A stretch of DNA of 64,000 bases from Bordetella sp. 02P26C-1 (lineage in GTDB: Bacteria; Pseudomonadota; Gammaproteobacteria; Burkholderiales; Burkholderiaceae_B), in the NCBI RefSeq assembly GCF_009763255.1, contig NZ_WSJB01000005.1, forward strand, positions 180,869-244,868. Reading direction: 5' to 3'. Both the position numbers and the translations under genes were made by a program. Below the pieces are notes generated by a model, which was given only the letters and a program-made list of their open reading frames with translations, had not been told where the DNA came from and searched no databases. This document shows positions 34,168-43,616 of this stretch, piece after piece. Positions within the stretch are counted from its first letter, which is position 1, and each line of letters opens with the position of its first letter.

Positions 34168-34892
34168 ACGCACAACAACTTTCTCGCACGCCGGTCGTGC
34201 TGCGCGATGTGTCGCGCGCATTCAATGGCAACACGATTCTCGATCGGGTCTCACTGCGCATCGAGCCGGGGCAGTTTGTGGCGCTGTTGGGCGAGTCGGG
34301 CTCGGGTAAGACGACCTTGCTGCGCGCGCTCGCCGGCCTGGATCAGGATGCGACGCGATCGGGAACCATCAACGCGCCGGACAACGTATCCGTACTTTTT
34401 CAGGACGCGCGCCTGTTGCCTTGGCTGAGCGTGGGCGACAACCTGAGCCTGGGATTGCGGCGTACCGATAGCCTTGTGGCGGTGCCACGCATGCTGCAAG
34501 CCGTGGGGCTGGGCGATAAGGCCGACGTATGGCCCAACACGCTGTCGGGCGGGCAAAAGCAACGGGCGGCGTTGGCGCGATCGCTATTGCGTGAACCCGA
34601 GTTGCTCCTGGCCGACGAGCCCTTCGGCGCGCTGGATGCCTTGACGCGACTACGTATGCAGGCCCTGCTGTTTGAACTCGTCGAACAACGCCGGCCCACG
34701 GTCATCCTGGTCACCCACGATGTGGACGAGGCACTGCTCCTGGCCGACCGCATCCTGGTGCTAAAGGACGGACGCATCCGAGAAGACCACCAAATCACGC
34801 TGTCGCATCCTCGTCAGCCTCACCAATCCGATTTCGCCCATTTGCGCCTGACCCTGCTGCGCAGCCTGGGTGTCGAAACCGCCGTCATTTAA
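34164..34892 (+). CDS. ssuB: ABC transporter ATPase, SsuB-like
   Basis: Translation most likely starts at GTG 34164, overlapping the permease stop; 242 residues. Motifs: Walker A GESGSGKTT, Q-loop FQDARLLPW, signature LSGGQKQRAALA, Walker B LLLADEPFGALD, and the switch histidine in VTHDVDEA. This fits the nitrate/sulfonate/taurine ATPase group. It energises the SsuA/SsuC-like importer. The next gene starts 11 bp downstream. Confidence 0.92.
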   Translation: MNAQQLSRTPVVLRDVSRAFNGNTILDRVSLRIEPGQFVALLGESGSGKTTLLRALAGLDQDATRSGTINAPDNVSVLFQDARLLPWLSVGDNLSLGLRRTDSLVAVPRMLQAVGLGDKADVWPNTLSGGQKQRAALARSLLREPELLLADEPFGALDALTRLRMQALLFELVEQRRPTVILVTHDVDEALLLADRILVLKDGRIREDHQITLSHPRQPHQSDFAHLRLTLLRSLGVETAVI

Positions 34893-34902
34893 CAGGTACG
34901 CC

Positions 34903-36270
34903 ATGACTCGTCAGAAACGACAACTGCACCTTAACCTCTTTCTAATGTCGCGCGGCCATCACGAAAGCGCATGGCGTCACCCCGACGCATCCGCGCTCGC
35001 GCTGACGGATTTGCAGCTGTACGCCAAGTCCGCGCGCATTGCCGAAGAAGCGAAGTTCGATGCGGTGTTCCTCGCCGATTCGCTGGTGGCCGTGACGGGT
35101 GCGCGCAGCGCACCGTCAAATGGACTGGAGCCTTTAACGCTGTTATCCGCGCTGGCCGCGTTGACCGAACGCATAGGGCTGATCGGCACCGTTTCGACGA
35201 CGTATAGTCATCCCTACACGTTGGCGCGCCAGTTCGCGTCCCTGGACCATATATCCAAAGGCCGCGCCGGGTGGAATATCGTGACGTCCTGGGCGCCACA
35301 GGCTGGCGCAAACTATGGATTGGCACAGGATGTCGAGCATGGGGAACGCTACCGTATCGCCGAGGAGTTTCTCCAAGCGGTGGACCGACTGTGGCACAGC
35401 TACCCTGCGCGCGCCGTGTTGGATGATCGCGCCAAGGGCGTCTACCACGATGCGTCGTTGATTCAACCCGTCGATTTCGAAGGCGAGTATCTACGCACGC
35501 GTGGGCCCTTGAATATCGCGGGCAGCCCGCAGGGACGGCCGGTGTATATCCAGGCAGGGCAATCCGACACCGGCCGCGCATTCGCCGCGCGCTGGGCCGA
35601 GGCGATTTTCACCGCACATACGAACAAGGAATCGGCACAGGGTTTCTATCGCGACATCAAATCGCAGGCGTCCGCTTTGGGGCGCAGACCCGAAGACATA
35701 CTCATCCTGCCCGGCATTAGCACGGCTATCGGTTCCACACGTTATGAAGCTGAGCAGGTGTGGGAAGAGCTGAATGATCTCACTAGCCCCGAGGTGGGAT
35801 TGACACGCTTGTCGAATCGCTTTGGCGGACACGATTTCTCCGGCATCCCGCTAGATCGCAAGCTCACTCGCACGGACTTCCCCGACCCCAATGCAGTGGA
35901 AGCATCCAAAAGCCGTGTGGTGGGCTACGTGGATATGGTGTTGCGCGAAGGGCTGACGCTGCGCCAACTGTTGAAACGGCTGGCCGGTGCGCGCGGCCAC
36001 TTTACTGCTACCGGGACGCCGGAAGAGATCGCAGACATTATTGTCGACTGGTACGAGACGGGCGCAGCCGATGGCTTTAACGTGATGCCGCCGATCTTGC
36101 ATAGTCAATTTGAATTGTTCACGTGGGAAGTCGTGCCGCTATTGCGCAAACGAGGGGTTTTTCGCAGCGAGTATGAAGGCGATACGCTGCGGTCGCACTT
36201 TGGGTTGGGACCGGTGCATAGCGGATCACAACGCGATGCACAGACCGCCGAGGATCTCGCAGCCGCCTGA
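34903..36270 (+). CDS. FMN-dependent monooxygenase, NtaA/SnaA/DszA family
   Basis: A 455-residue bacterial luciferase-like monooxygenase of the NtaA/DszA type: LHLNLFLMSRGHHESAWRHP, EEAKFDAVFLADSLV, GRAGWNIVTSWAPQAGANYGL, and SPQGRPVYIQAGQSDTGRAFA. These enzymes use FMNH2 from a separate reductase to oxidise sulfones, nitrilotriacetate and similar compounds. It is longer than SsuD (about 380 residues) and of a different subgroup, so the operon may handle a sulfone or other organosulfur rather than simple alkanesulfonates. No flavin reductase gene is adjacent. Start at ATG 34903 with AGGT upstream. Confidence 0.88.
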   Translation: MTRQKRQLHLNLFLMSRGHHESAWRHPDASALALTDLQLYAKSARIAEEAKFDAVFLADSLVAVTGARSAPSNGLEPLTLLSALAALTERIGLIGTVSTTYSHPYTLARQFASLDHISKGRAGWNIVTSWAPQAGANYGLAQDVEHGERYRIAEEFLQAVDRLWHSYPARAVLDDRAKGVYHDASLIQPVDFEGEYLRTRGPLNIAGSPQGRPVYIQAGQSDTGRAFAARWAEAIFTAHTNKESAQGFYRDIKSQASALGRRPEDILILPGISTAIGSTRYEAEQVWEELNDLTSPEVGLTRLSNRFGGHDFSGIPLDRKLTRTDFPDPNAVEASKSRVVGYVDMVLREGLTLRQLLKRLAGARGHFTATGTPEEIADIIVDWYETGAADGFNVMPPILHSQFELFTWEVVPLLRKRGVFRSEYEGDTLRSHFGLGPVHSGSQRDAQTAEDLAAA

Positions 36271-36280
36271 CTATCAATTC

Positions 36281-36312
36281 AGAACATGCGCCGTGCGTAC
36301 GACGCATGTTCT
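36281..36312. terminator. Bidirectional hairpin between convergent operons
   Basis: The 10-bp perfect stem AGAACATGCG/CGCATGTTCT with a 12-nt loop lies between the monooxygenase stop (36270) and the TetR stop. Short AT-rich tails are present on both sides, so it can serve both transcripts. Confidence 0.6.
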
Positions 36313-37003
36313 ATTTCACATCCTGATCCGTCCACGCAGCCGGCGCGCTCAAACCGAGCATCGCGCTCAGAATCAATTCGCGCAGCACGAGCTCATCGTT
36401 ATGCACATTGATCATGCCGCCCGCATGCTTGAGCACGCGAAACTTCTGCGACAACGGATCGCAGTTCGACAGCAGATGCAAGGCGGAGCCCCGTACGAAC
36501 TCGTATCGCCAGATGAGTTCCGCTCGCGTGAATTGCGGTAGCGCCTCGGCCATCGCATCTAGAAAGATCTGTGCATAGTGGTTCAATTGCTCGCCGACAA
36601 ACAAGGTGTATTCGCTGTCGGGAATGGCACGCAGATGGTTCTCGATACGGAGAAACAGTCGGCCGCCATCGGCGGATCGCTCTGCTTGCACTAGCGGGCG
36701 CAACAACGCGTCGAGAATGACGGGCACGGGTATCGGCAACTTGTCATACCGTTCGCGCGCCGCCTGCAGCAGGTTGCTGCGCTCGATGTTGACCGGCTCG
36801 AGGATTGCCAGCAGCACCTGCCGCACCAATGCGTCCTTGGAACCGAAGTAATAGTTCACGGCCGCCACATTGGCGTTCGACACCTCGCAAATATCGCGTA
36901 CGGTGGTGGCGAACGGACCTTTACGCGCGACGAGTTCCTTGGCCGCCAGCAAGATACGCTCGGCGGCCGGCAAGCCAGCGGGGTCCTCCCGAGAGGTATG
37001 CAT
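36311..37003 (-). CDS. TetR-family transcriptional regulator
   Basis: The N-terminal helix-turn-helix is typical TetR (AERILLAAKELVARKGPFAT, TVRDICEVSNANVAAVNYYFGSKDAL); the rest is a helical ligand domain of the YcdC/CerR-like type. I prefer the ATG at 37003 (230 residues) over a GTG at 37033. It is divergent from the AtzG-like/amidase gene pair and is the likely regulator of that operon, through the overlapping palindromes at 37125-37152. Ligand unknown. Confidence 0.91.
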   Translation of the reverse strand: MHTSREDPAGLPAAERILLAAKELVARKGPFATTVRDICEVSNANVAAVNYYFGSKDALVRQVLLAILEPVNIERSNLLQAARERYDKLPIPVPVILDALLRPLVQAERSADGGRLFLRIENHLRAIPDSEYTLFVGEQLNHYAQIFLDAMAEALPQFTRAELIWRYEFVRGSALHLLSNCDPLSQKFRVLKHAGGMINVHNDELVLRELILSAMLGLSAPAAWTDQDVK

Positions 37004-37124
37004 TACCGCAACTGTGGTCACGAGCCGCTCCACGATTAAATCAGTTGTTTTATCCGATCAGTATAAACAGAGATCGAAAGCGCAGCCGAGCGCGGTTTTT
37101 ACGCAAACTTCTCACAATTTCAGT

Positions 37125-37152
37125 ACAAACCCTAGTTTGTGCATCGCACAAA
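37125..37152. promoter_or_regulatory. Overlapping palindromes, candidate TetR operator
   Basis: ACAAAC-CCTA-GTTTGT (37125-37140) and TTTGTGC-ATC-GCACAAA (37136-37152) share five bases and form a 28-bp compound inverted repeat. It lies in the gap between the TetR gene and the divergent amidase operon. Size and position fit a TetR-type operator. Confidence 0.5.
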
Positions 37153-37255
37153 ACGCGGATAGCATTAAACAACAGTTTGAATTTGGCAGTGCACACAACA
37201 GTTGCCCGATGGATGAGCCGGACCACCGGCCGCGCGGGCAGCACAAGGGGCTAGC

Positions 37256-37489
37256 ATGTCTGAATTCCTCTCGTCTTCCGAGACAGAGCGGATTGGACAG
37301 GATCGTTTATCCGTCTTGCTCGCGCAAGCGGATTTCGAGCTGACCGAGCCGTACCTGTCTGAACTGCGCGACGCATATCGCTTCGTGAAACGCATGAGCG
37401 CAAGGGTTCATCGGGATTACCGATACGATGAAGAACCCGCCCATCGGTTTGATCCCCGCGCCTTCGAGCTATCGGGGGAAACGCGATGA
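37256..37489 (+). CDS. Small AtzG-like amidase partner protein
   Basis: A 77-residue protein with AAGGGG ahead of the ATG. It overlaps the downstream amidase gene by ATGA. The helical centre TEPYLSELRDAYRFVKRMSA and the end DYRYDEEPAHRFDP resemble the AtzG/GatC-like small subunits (DUF4089 type) that accompany amidase-signature hydrolases. AtzG is known to stabilise AtzE in 1-carboxybiuret hydrolysis. Here it is probably the small subunit of the amidase at 37486. Identification is by pattern and context, not by search. Confidence 0.75.
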   Translation: MSEFLSSSETERIGQDRLSVLLAQADFELTEPYLSELRDAYRFVKRMSARVHRDYRYDEEPAHRFDPRAFELSGETR

Positions 37490-38931
37490 GCACTGACCTG
37501 ACTTTTCTCACGATCGCCGAGGCCAGCGATCTGATCGCCAACAAGGCGCTTTCCCCCGTCGAGCTCACGCAGGCTTGCCTGGACCGCCAGGCCGCCGTGG
37601 ATGATGCACTGCACAGTTTCCTCACGCCCACACCGGATCTGGCCTTGCAACAAGCGCGCGAGGCCGAAACGCAGATCATGCGCGATGGTCCGCGTAGCGC
37701 GATGCACGGGATTCCTTATACGCTCAAGGACATTTTCGAGACGGCTGGCATCCGGACGACCGGGCAATCGCGTTCGCTGGCCGATCATGTGCCTGCCACG
37801 GATTGTCAGGTGCAAACCGCACTGGCTGCGGCGGGCGGCGTGCTGCTGGGCAAGACCACGACGTGGGAATTCGCCCACGGCGGCCCGTCGTGGGACGTAC
37901 TCGGTCCGCCCGCGCATAACCCCTGGAATACCTCCCGTCATCCCGCCGGATCTTCATCGGGTTCGGCCGCCGCGGTGGCGGCAGGGCTTTGTCTGGCCAC
38001 TATTGGTTCGGATACGGGCGGCTCGATACGTCAACCCGCGGCCGCCTGCGGTATCGCGGGCATCAAGCCCACGTATGGTCGCGTCAGTCGTCGCGGCGTG
38101 CTGCCCAACTGCTTTAGCCACGACCACGTCGGGCCACTGGCCTGGACCAGCGAAGATCTCGCGATTTTGATGAACCTCATCTCGGGCTATGACGCACAGG
38201 ACCCCGGCAGTGCACGCGAGCCTGTGCCCGCCGACTATCGGGACGCGCTTTGCGGTGACCTCGCCGGGTTGGTCGTCGGCGTACCATGGCAATGGATCGA
38301 TGAAGAAGCGCCGATCAGCACGCCGAATCGTCAGGCATTGCAAGACGCACTCGCCGTGATGCAGGACCTGGGCGCGACCGTGCGTACGGTGACCTTGCCG
38401 CCGCTCATCGAGTTCAACGACAGCAAGCGCGTCATCGCGATGACGGAACTGTTCTCCATTCATCAAGCCACGTTACGCTCGCGGCCGGATCTATTAGGCA
38501 GCAGCCTGCGCTATCGCATCATGGGCGGCGCGCTGCTGCGGGCGGAAGACTACGTACAGGCCACGCGCATGCGAGCGCGCCTGACGGCAGCCACGCAACA
38601 CGTGTTGCGCGAAGTCGATCTGTTGGTGTTGCCTTGCAATGAGCCCGCTGGCCTGCTGCAGGAAGGCAACCCCGAGTCGCTATTCGAATCGCTGAGCTAT
38701 ACCGCGCCGTTCAACGTGTCCGGGAATCCGGCATTGTCCGTATGCAATGGATTTGATGGCGACGGGATGCCGCTGTCGCTGCAAATTGTGGGCCGCCTCT
38801 TTGACGAAGCCACCGTGCTGCGCGCCGGCGATGCGTACGAGAAGGCCACGCCGTGGCGACAACGGCGCCCGAATGTGCAGGCGTTGGCGCGCGAGGCCAA
38901 ACAAGCACGACAGCAGGCGCGAGCCGCTTAA
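37486..38931 (+). CDS. Amidase (amidase-signature family), large subunit of a two-component amidase
   Basis: A 481-residue protein: the lysine in GIPYTLKDIFETAG, the serine loop HPAGSSSGSAAAVAAG, and GSDTGGSIRQPAAA. It starts inside the stop codon of the AtzG-like gene, so the two are translated together. The family hydrolyses amide or carbamoyl bonds. It stands upstream of an oligopeptide-type ABC importer operon, so imported amide or peptide-like compounds are likely substrates. A GatA role is unlikely, since gatB is absent. Confidence 0.92.
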   Translation: MSTDLTFLTIAEASDLIANKALSPVELTQACLDRQAAVDDALHSFLTPTPDLALQQAREAETQIMRDGPRSAMHGIPYTLKDIFETAGIRTTGQSRSLADHVPATDCQVQTALAAAGGVLLGKTTTWEFAHGGPSWDVLGPPAHNPWNTSRHPAGSSSGSAAAVAAGLCLATIGSDTGGSIRQPAAACGIAGIKPTYGRVSRRGVLPNCFSHDHVGPLAWTSEDLAILMNLISGYDAQDPGSAREPVPADYRDALCGDLAGLVVGVPWQWIDEEAPISTPNRQALQDALAVMQDLGATVRTVTLPPLIEFNDSKRVIAMTELFSIHQATLRSRPDLLGSSLRYRIMGGALLRAEDYVQATRMRARLTAATQHVLREVDLLVLPCNEPAGLLQEGNPESLFESLSYTAPFNVSGNPALSVCNGFDGDGMPLSLQIVGRLFDEATVLRAGDAYEKATPWRQRRPNVQALAREAKQARQQARAA

Positions 38932-38964
38932 ACCCACGTATTGATTCCTTCTTCGCTACAAGTC

Positions 38965-38985
38965 AGGCGCATCACGCATGCGCCT
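38965..38985 (+). promoter_or_regulatory. Hairpin between amidase and ABC receptor genes
   Basis: AGGCGCAT/ATGCGCCT forms a perfect 8-bp stem with a CACGC loop. No T-run follows. It sits 34 bp after the amidase stop and may act as a processing site or mild attenuator before the highly expressed receptor gene. Confidence 0.4.
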
Positions 38986-39028
38986 CGGGAAAGTATTGCC
39001 CTTCTGATCCGATCACAGGAGAACCACC

Positions 39029-40630
39029 TTGAAGATCAAACGCTTTACCCTTTCCGTATGCGCGGCGCTTGTCATGGCCCTGCCGATGGCGGGTTCGCAT
39101 GCCGAGTCAGTGTTGCGCGTGGCATCGACCACCGCCGATGTTCCGCTGACCACGGGGCAGCCGAGCCAGGGCGCCGAAGGCCAGCGCTTTGTGGGTTATA
39201 CGCTATACGATCCGCTGGTGCGCTGGGATCTGTCACGCGCCGACGCGCCCGCCAAATTGGCGCCGGGTCTCGCGTTGAGTTGGGAGTCGGATCCCGAGAC
39301 ACATAAGGTGTGGACGTTCAAACTACGCCCTGGGGTGAAGTTCCATGATGGCTCAGCCTTCGATGCGCAAGCCGTCGTGTGGAACCTGGACAAAGTCCTC
39401 AAGCGTGACGCGGTGCAATTCGATCAGGCCCAGGCCGCGCAGGCTAGCCAATATGTGCTCAATGTCGCCTCCTATCGCGTGGTGGACCCGATGACCGTCG
39501 AGATCGTCACCAAAGAGGCGGATTCGGTGTTTCCCTACATGATGGCCGGGGTAATGATCAGTAGCCCCGAGCGGTTCAAGGAAGTCGGGCAGGATTGGAC
39601 CAAATTTGCCAACAAGCCTTCCGGCACGGGCCCGTGGATGATGGACAAACTGGTGCCACGCGAACGTATCGAGATGGTGCGTAACCCGAACTACTGGGAT
39701 CCCGCCCGCGTTCCCAAGACAGATCGCCTGGTGGTCTACACCATGCCCGATCCCAACACGCGAGTGGCGTCCTTGTTATCCGGGCAAGTAGATTGGATCG
39801 AAGCGCCGCCGCCGGACACCATTCCGCGTCTGAAATCGGCGGGCATGAATATCGTCACCAACATTTATCCGCATATTTGGCCCTATCAGCTGAGCTATTC
39901 GCCGGATTCACCCTTCCGAGATTTGCGCATCCGTAAGGCCGCCAACCTCGCCATCGACCGTGAAGGGCTGGTGGAATTCCTGGCAGGAACGGCGATGCCC
40001 GCGCAAGGCGCGGTCGACCCCAATCATCCTTGGTTCGGCAATCCCAACTTCAAAATCAAGTATGACCCGGAGCAAGCCTTGGCGTTGATGAAGGAGGCCG
40101 GCTATGGGCCCGACCGCCCATTGAAAGTCAAGTTCGCGATCTCGACCGCGGGCTCGGGCCAGATGCAGCCGCTACCCATGAACGAGTTCATCCAGGAAAA
40201 CCTGAAGGCCGTGGGCTTTGACGTGGAATTCGTCGTACTCGAATGGGAAACGCTGCGCTCGCAACGACGCGCGGGCTCCGATGACCCGGTGAACAAAGGC
40301 ATACATGGGATCAACAATAGCTTTGGATATTGGGATCCGTTCATCGGGCTGATGGGGACATCCGGCTCCACGCAACGCCCGCCCAAAGGCTACAACTGGG
40401 GCGGATTCTCGGACCCTGAAGCCGACAAGCTGGTCGAGGCGGCGTTCAACGAGTTCGATCCCGCCAAACAGGACCAGATCCTCGCCAAACTGCATGAGCG
40501 TATGGTGGACCAGGCCATGTGGATATGGGTCGTGCATGACCTCAACCCACGCGCCATGAGTCCCAAGGTAAAGGGCTTTGTGCAAGCACAAAGCTGGTTC
40601 CAGGACCTGACGCCTGTGTCGGTCGAGTAA
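39029..40630 (+). CDS. ABC transporter substrate-binding protein, peptide/nickel family (SBP_bac_5)
   Basis: The start is a TTG at 39029: AGGAG lies seven bases upstream, and the TTG directly precedes a normal signal peptide (KIKRFTLSVCAALVMALPM, cleavage after SHA). The 533-residue body shows family features: LYDPLVRWD, TFKLRPGVKFHDGSAFDAQAV and NYWDPARVPKTDRLVVYTM. It binds peptides or peptide-like solutes for the DppBC-like permeases encoded next. Flanking amidases suggest amide-containing ligands. Confidence 0.92.
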   Translation: MKIKRFTLSVCAALVMALPMAGSHAESVLRVASTTADVPLTTGQPSQGAEGQRFVGYTLYDPLVRWDLSRADAPAKLAPGLALSWESDPETHKVWTFKLRPGVKFHDGSAFDAQAVVWNLDKVLKRDAVQFDQAQAAQASQYVLNVASYRVVDPMTVEIVTKEADSVFPYMMAGVMISSPERFKEVGQDWTKFANKPSGTGPWMMDKLVPRERIEMVRNPNYWDPARVPKTDRLVVYTMPDPNTRVASLLSGQVDWIEAPPPDTIPRLKSAGMNIVTNIYPHIWPYQLSYSPDSPFRDLRIRKAANLAIDREGLVEFLAGTAMPAQGAVDPNHPWFGNPNFKIKYDPEQALALMKEAGYGPDRPLKVKFAISTAGSGQMQPLPMNEFIQENLKAVGFDVEFVVLEWETLRSQRRAGSDDPVNKGIHGINNSFGYWDPFIGLMGTSGSTQRPPKGYNWGGFSDPEADKLVEAAFNEFDPAKQDQILAKLHERMVDQAMWIWVVHDLNPRAMSPKVKGFVQAQSWFQDLTPVSVE

Positions 40631-40648
40631 TCATCGAGGGCCCAAGCC

Positions 40649-41572
40649 ATGCTGCGCTATGTCCTGCGTCGTCTGCTGTATGCACTGCCGATCGCGCTCG
40701 GCGTGTCTATCGTGTGTTTCGCCCTGGTGCAGCTCGCACCGGGCGACCCCATCGATTCGATCATTCCCGAGGGCGCGTCGGCCGAGGCGATTGCCCAGAT
40801 CAAGGCCGATTACGGCGCGGATCAACCCTTGCCCGTGCAGTATCTGAAATGGCTGGGCCGAGTGATGGTCGGCGATCTGGGCAAGTCCATCAAGACCGGT
40901 CGACCCGTGACACAGGAGCTTGGCCCCGCCCTCGTCAATTCGATGATTCTGGCAATGGCGGGGATCGCGCTGGCGTTCATCGTGGGTAGCAGCCTGGGAG
41001 CGATCGCGGGGTATGCACGTTCGCGGGCCGTGGACAGCGCGATCACCAGCGTAGCCATCGCGGGCGTGTCCATCCCGCATTACTGGCTGGGGATGGTGCT
41101 GGTGGTGGTGTTCTCGGTCGGCTTGAACTGGCTGCCAGCCTCTGGCATGGGCCCGCCGGACTGGTCGCACATTATCTTGCCAGCCACCGCGCTCGCGGTG
41201 ATTCCCATGGGGATTATTGCGCGCTCGGTGCGGGCTTCGGTGATCGAGATACGCAAACAGGAATTCATCCAGACTTTGTACGCCAAGGGTCTGTCGGACG
41301 CCAAGGTGCTGCGTCACGTGGTCAAGAACGTAGCGCCGACGGTACTGGCCGTGATGGGCCTGCAGTTCGCGCAGATGTTGGGCGGCTCCATCCTCGTCGA
41401 GACCGTGTTCGCGTGGCCGGGCACCGGGTTCTTGATGAATGCCGCGATCTTCTCGCGCGACCTGCCCGTTCTGCAGGGCACGATTCTGGTGCTCGCCATG
41501 TTGTTCGTCATGATGAATCTGCTCGTCGATATTTTGCAGATGCTGTTTGATCCCCGCGTAAAACGTCATTGA
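40649..41572 (+). CDS. ABC transporter permease, DppB/OppB family
   Basis: A 307-residue polytopic protein. The N-terminus MLRYVLRRLLYALPIALGVS is typical DppB, followed by the family motif LAPGDPIDSI and the cytoplasmic loop YAKGLSDAKVLRHVVKNVAP. It forms the channel together with the DppC-like protein. The gene starts 18 bp after the receptor gene. Confidence 0.94.
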   Translation: MLRYVLRRLLYALPIALGVSIVCFALVQLAPGDPIDSIIPEGASAEAIAQIKADYGADQPLPVQYLKWLGRVMVGDLGKSIKTGRPVTQELGPALVNSMILAMAGIALAFIVGSSLGAIAGYARSRAVDSAITSVAIAGVSIPHYWLGMVLVVVFSVGLNWLPASGMGPPDWSHIILPATALAVIPMGIIARSVRASVIEIRKQEFIQTLYAKGLSDAKVLRHVVKNVAPTVLAVMGLQFAQMLGGSILVETVFAWPGTGFLMNAAIFSRDLPVLQGTILVLAMLFVMMNLLVDILQMLFDPRVKRH

Positions 41573-41584
41573 GGAAGCTGACTC

Positions 41585-42481
41585 ATGAGCACAGCAGTCG
41601 CTACGGCGGGCATGATCCCGGCCTCGGGGTTCCGCCGCCCCAGTAAAGGATTCTGGCAAACCGTGGGACGCCGCTTGACGCGCGATCCCGTCACGCTCAC
41701 CTGTGCCGGCATTCTCTTGATTATCGTGCTGGCCGCGATCTTCGCCCCCTGGCTCGGGCTGGACGATCCGTTCAAGCAAAGCATGGTGCGCCGGCTAAAG
41801 CCATTCGGTTTTCAAGGGCATCTGTTAGGCACGGACGAACTCGGGCGGGATATGTTGTCGCGCCTCATCTATGGTGGGCGTTCGTCGCTGTTCACGGGCT
41901 TCGTGCCCGTGGTGCTGGCCACGCTGATAGGCGGTTCGCTGGGCATCATCGCGGGCTTTCTGGGCGGGCGATGGAACATGGTGATCATGCGATGTATCGA
42001 TGTGTTCTATGCCTTTCCGTCCGTTTTGCTGGCTGTGGCGATCTCTGGAGTACTGGGCGCCGGACAGCTCAACAGCATTGTGTCGCTAACGCTGGTTTTT
42101 ATCCCCGCCGTGGCCCGTATCGCCGAGAGCGTCACGACACGCGTGCGTAACGAGGACTATGTCGAGGCCGCCCGCGCAACCGGCGCATCGACGTTAAGCA
42201 TCCTGTTCAACCATGTGCTGTCCAACGTGCTCGGGCCCATCCTGGTCTATGCCTCGAGCCTTATCAGCGTCAGCATCGTGATCGCATCGGGGTTGAGCTT
42301 TCTGGGATTGGGCGTGACTCCGCCGAACGCGGATTGGGGGCTCATGCTCAACACCTTGCGCCAGGCCATTTATGTGGCGCCTGTCACCGCCATTCTGCCC
42401 GGCATCATGATTTTCATCACGTCGATGTGCTTTAGCTTGATGAGCGACGGCTTGCGCAACGCCATGGACGTCAAGGCTTAA
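41585..42481 (+). CDS. ABC transporter permease, DppC/OppC family
   Basis: A 298-residue permease: a cytoplasmic N-terminus, one helix (LTCAGILLIIVLAAIFAPW), then HLLGTDELGRDMLSRLIYGG, which is the DppC signature, and the EAA loop YVEAARATGASTLSILFNHV. It is the partner of the DppB-like protein. It is followed after 10 bp by the ATPase gene. Confidence 0.94.
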   Translation: MSTAVATAGMIPASGFRRPSKGFWQTVGRRLTRDPVTLTCAGILLIIVLAAIFAPWLGLDDPFKQSMVRRLKPFGFQGHLLGTDELGRDMLSRLIYGGRSSLFTGFVPVVLATLIGGSLGIIAGFLGGRWNMVIMRCIDVFYAFPSVLLAVAISGVLGAGQLNSIVSLTLVFIPAVARIAESVTTRVRNEDYVEAARATGASTLSILFNHVLSNVLGPILVYASSLISVSIVIASGLSFLGLGVTPPNADWGLMLNTLRQAIYVAPVTAILPGIMIFITSMCFSLMSDGLRNAMDVKA

Positions 42482-42491
42482 GGAGAGAACA

Positions 42492-43616
42492 ATGATCTAT
42501 ACGCGACCCGCTGCGTTCATGGCTCAATCTGTGGTCAAGACCGAAGACGAACCGTTGGATAGCGGCTATAGCGAAGCGCGCGATCGGGGCGGTCCGGCTC
42601 AGCCCATGCTGATCGTGCGGGGGCTGAAGAAACACTTCGATATCGGCGCCCAGTCGTTTGGCGGCGAGCGGTCCGTCGTGCGCGCGGTGGACGGGGTGGA
42701 CTTTACCGTGGCGAAAGGCGAAACACTAGGCATTGTGGGCGAGTCTGGCTGTGGGAAGTCAACGACCGCGCGGCTCTTGATGCACTTGATTCAACCGGAT
42801 GCGGGATCGCTGATTTTTGATGGGGAAGAAGTCAACGCGATTCGCGGCATGAGCGTGAGCGACATGCGGCGCAATATGCAGATGGTGTTTCAAGACAGCT
42901 ACGCATCGCTCAATCCGCGATTAACCATCCGAGAAAGCGTGGCCTATGGTCCGCGCGTAACGGGACTGTCGCGTGCGCAGGCGCGTGCACGCAGCGACTC
43001 GTTGCTAGACATGGTGGGCATGGACCCCTCGAACTTCGCGAACCGATATCCTCATGAACTATCCGGCGGGCAACGCCAGCGCGTAAACATCGCCCGTGCC
43101 TTGGCCATGGCGCCACGTGTACTGATCCTCGATGAATCCGTATCGGCCCTGGATAAATCCGTCGAAGCGCAGGTGCTTAATCTATTGCGCAAACTGAAGC
43201 GGGAACTGGGGTTGACCTATATCTTTATCTCGCACGACCTCAATGTGGTGCGCTATATCAGCGATCGGGTGTTGGTGATGTATCTCGGTCAGGTCGTGGA
43301 GTCGGGACCGGTTGATGCGATCTATACCGCGGCACGACATCCCTACACCCGCGCGCTGCTGTCCTCGCGTCCGTCGATGGATCCGCGTAAGCGTATTGAG
43401 ATTGCGCCATTGACAGGAGACCCGCCAAACCCGATCAATCCCCCCAGCGGCTGCCGCTTTCGCACGCGCTGCCCGCAGGCGCAACCGCTGTGCGCGCAAG
43501 AAGCGCCCGCGCTGGCCTCTGCACCCAGCGATGTGTCCCATGTCGCGGCCTGCCACTTTCCCCTGACCTATGAGCCTGGCCTGGCCAGTCATCCTGTTAG
43601 CGGAGCGCGGCAATGA
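42492..43616 (+). CDS. ABC transporter ATPase, DppF/OppF-like
   Basis: A 374-residue ATPase: Walker [12 protein letters not shown]-loop [11 protein letters not shown], signature [12 protein letters not shown], Walker [12 protein letters not shown] (Ser in place of the usual Pro), and the oligopeptide-transporter C-terminal cysteine motif [16 protein letters not shown] 35-residue polar extension precedes the domain. In most dpp/opp operons the F-type ATPase comes last; here it precedes the D-type subunit. The stop overlaps the next start. Confidence 0.93.
   Translation: MIYTRPAAFMAQSVVKTEDEPLDSGYSEARDRGGPAQPMLIVRGLKKHFDIGAQSFGGERSVVRAVDGVDFTVAKGETLGIVGESGCGKSTTARLLMHLIQPDAGSLIFDGEEVNAIRGMSVSDMRRNMQMVFQDSYASLNPRLTIRESVAYGPRVTGLSRAQARARSDSLLDMVGMDPSNFANRYPHELSGGQRQRVNIARALAMAPRVLILDESVSALDKSVEAQVLNLLRKLKRELGLTYIFISHDLNVVRYISDRVLVMYLGQVVESGPVDAIYTAARHPYTRALLSSRPSMDPRKRIEIAPLTGDPPNPINPPSGCRFRTRCPQAQPLCAQEAPALASAPSDVSHVAACHFPLTYEPGLASHPVSGARQ

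Noticed and set aside
40631..41779. 382-codon open frame on the minus strand
   Set aside because: Antisense to the two clear DppB/DppC-like permeases; composition rich in His, Arg and Gln, no family motif.
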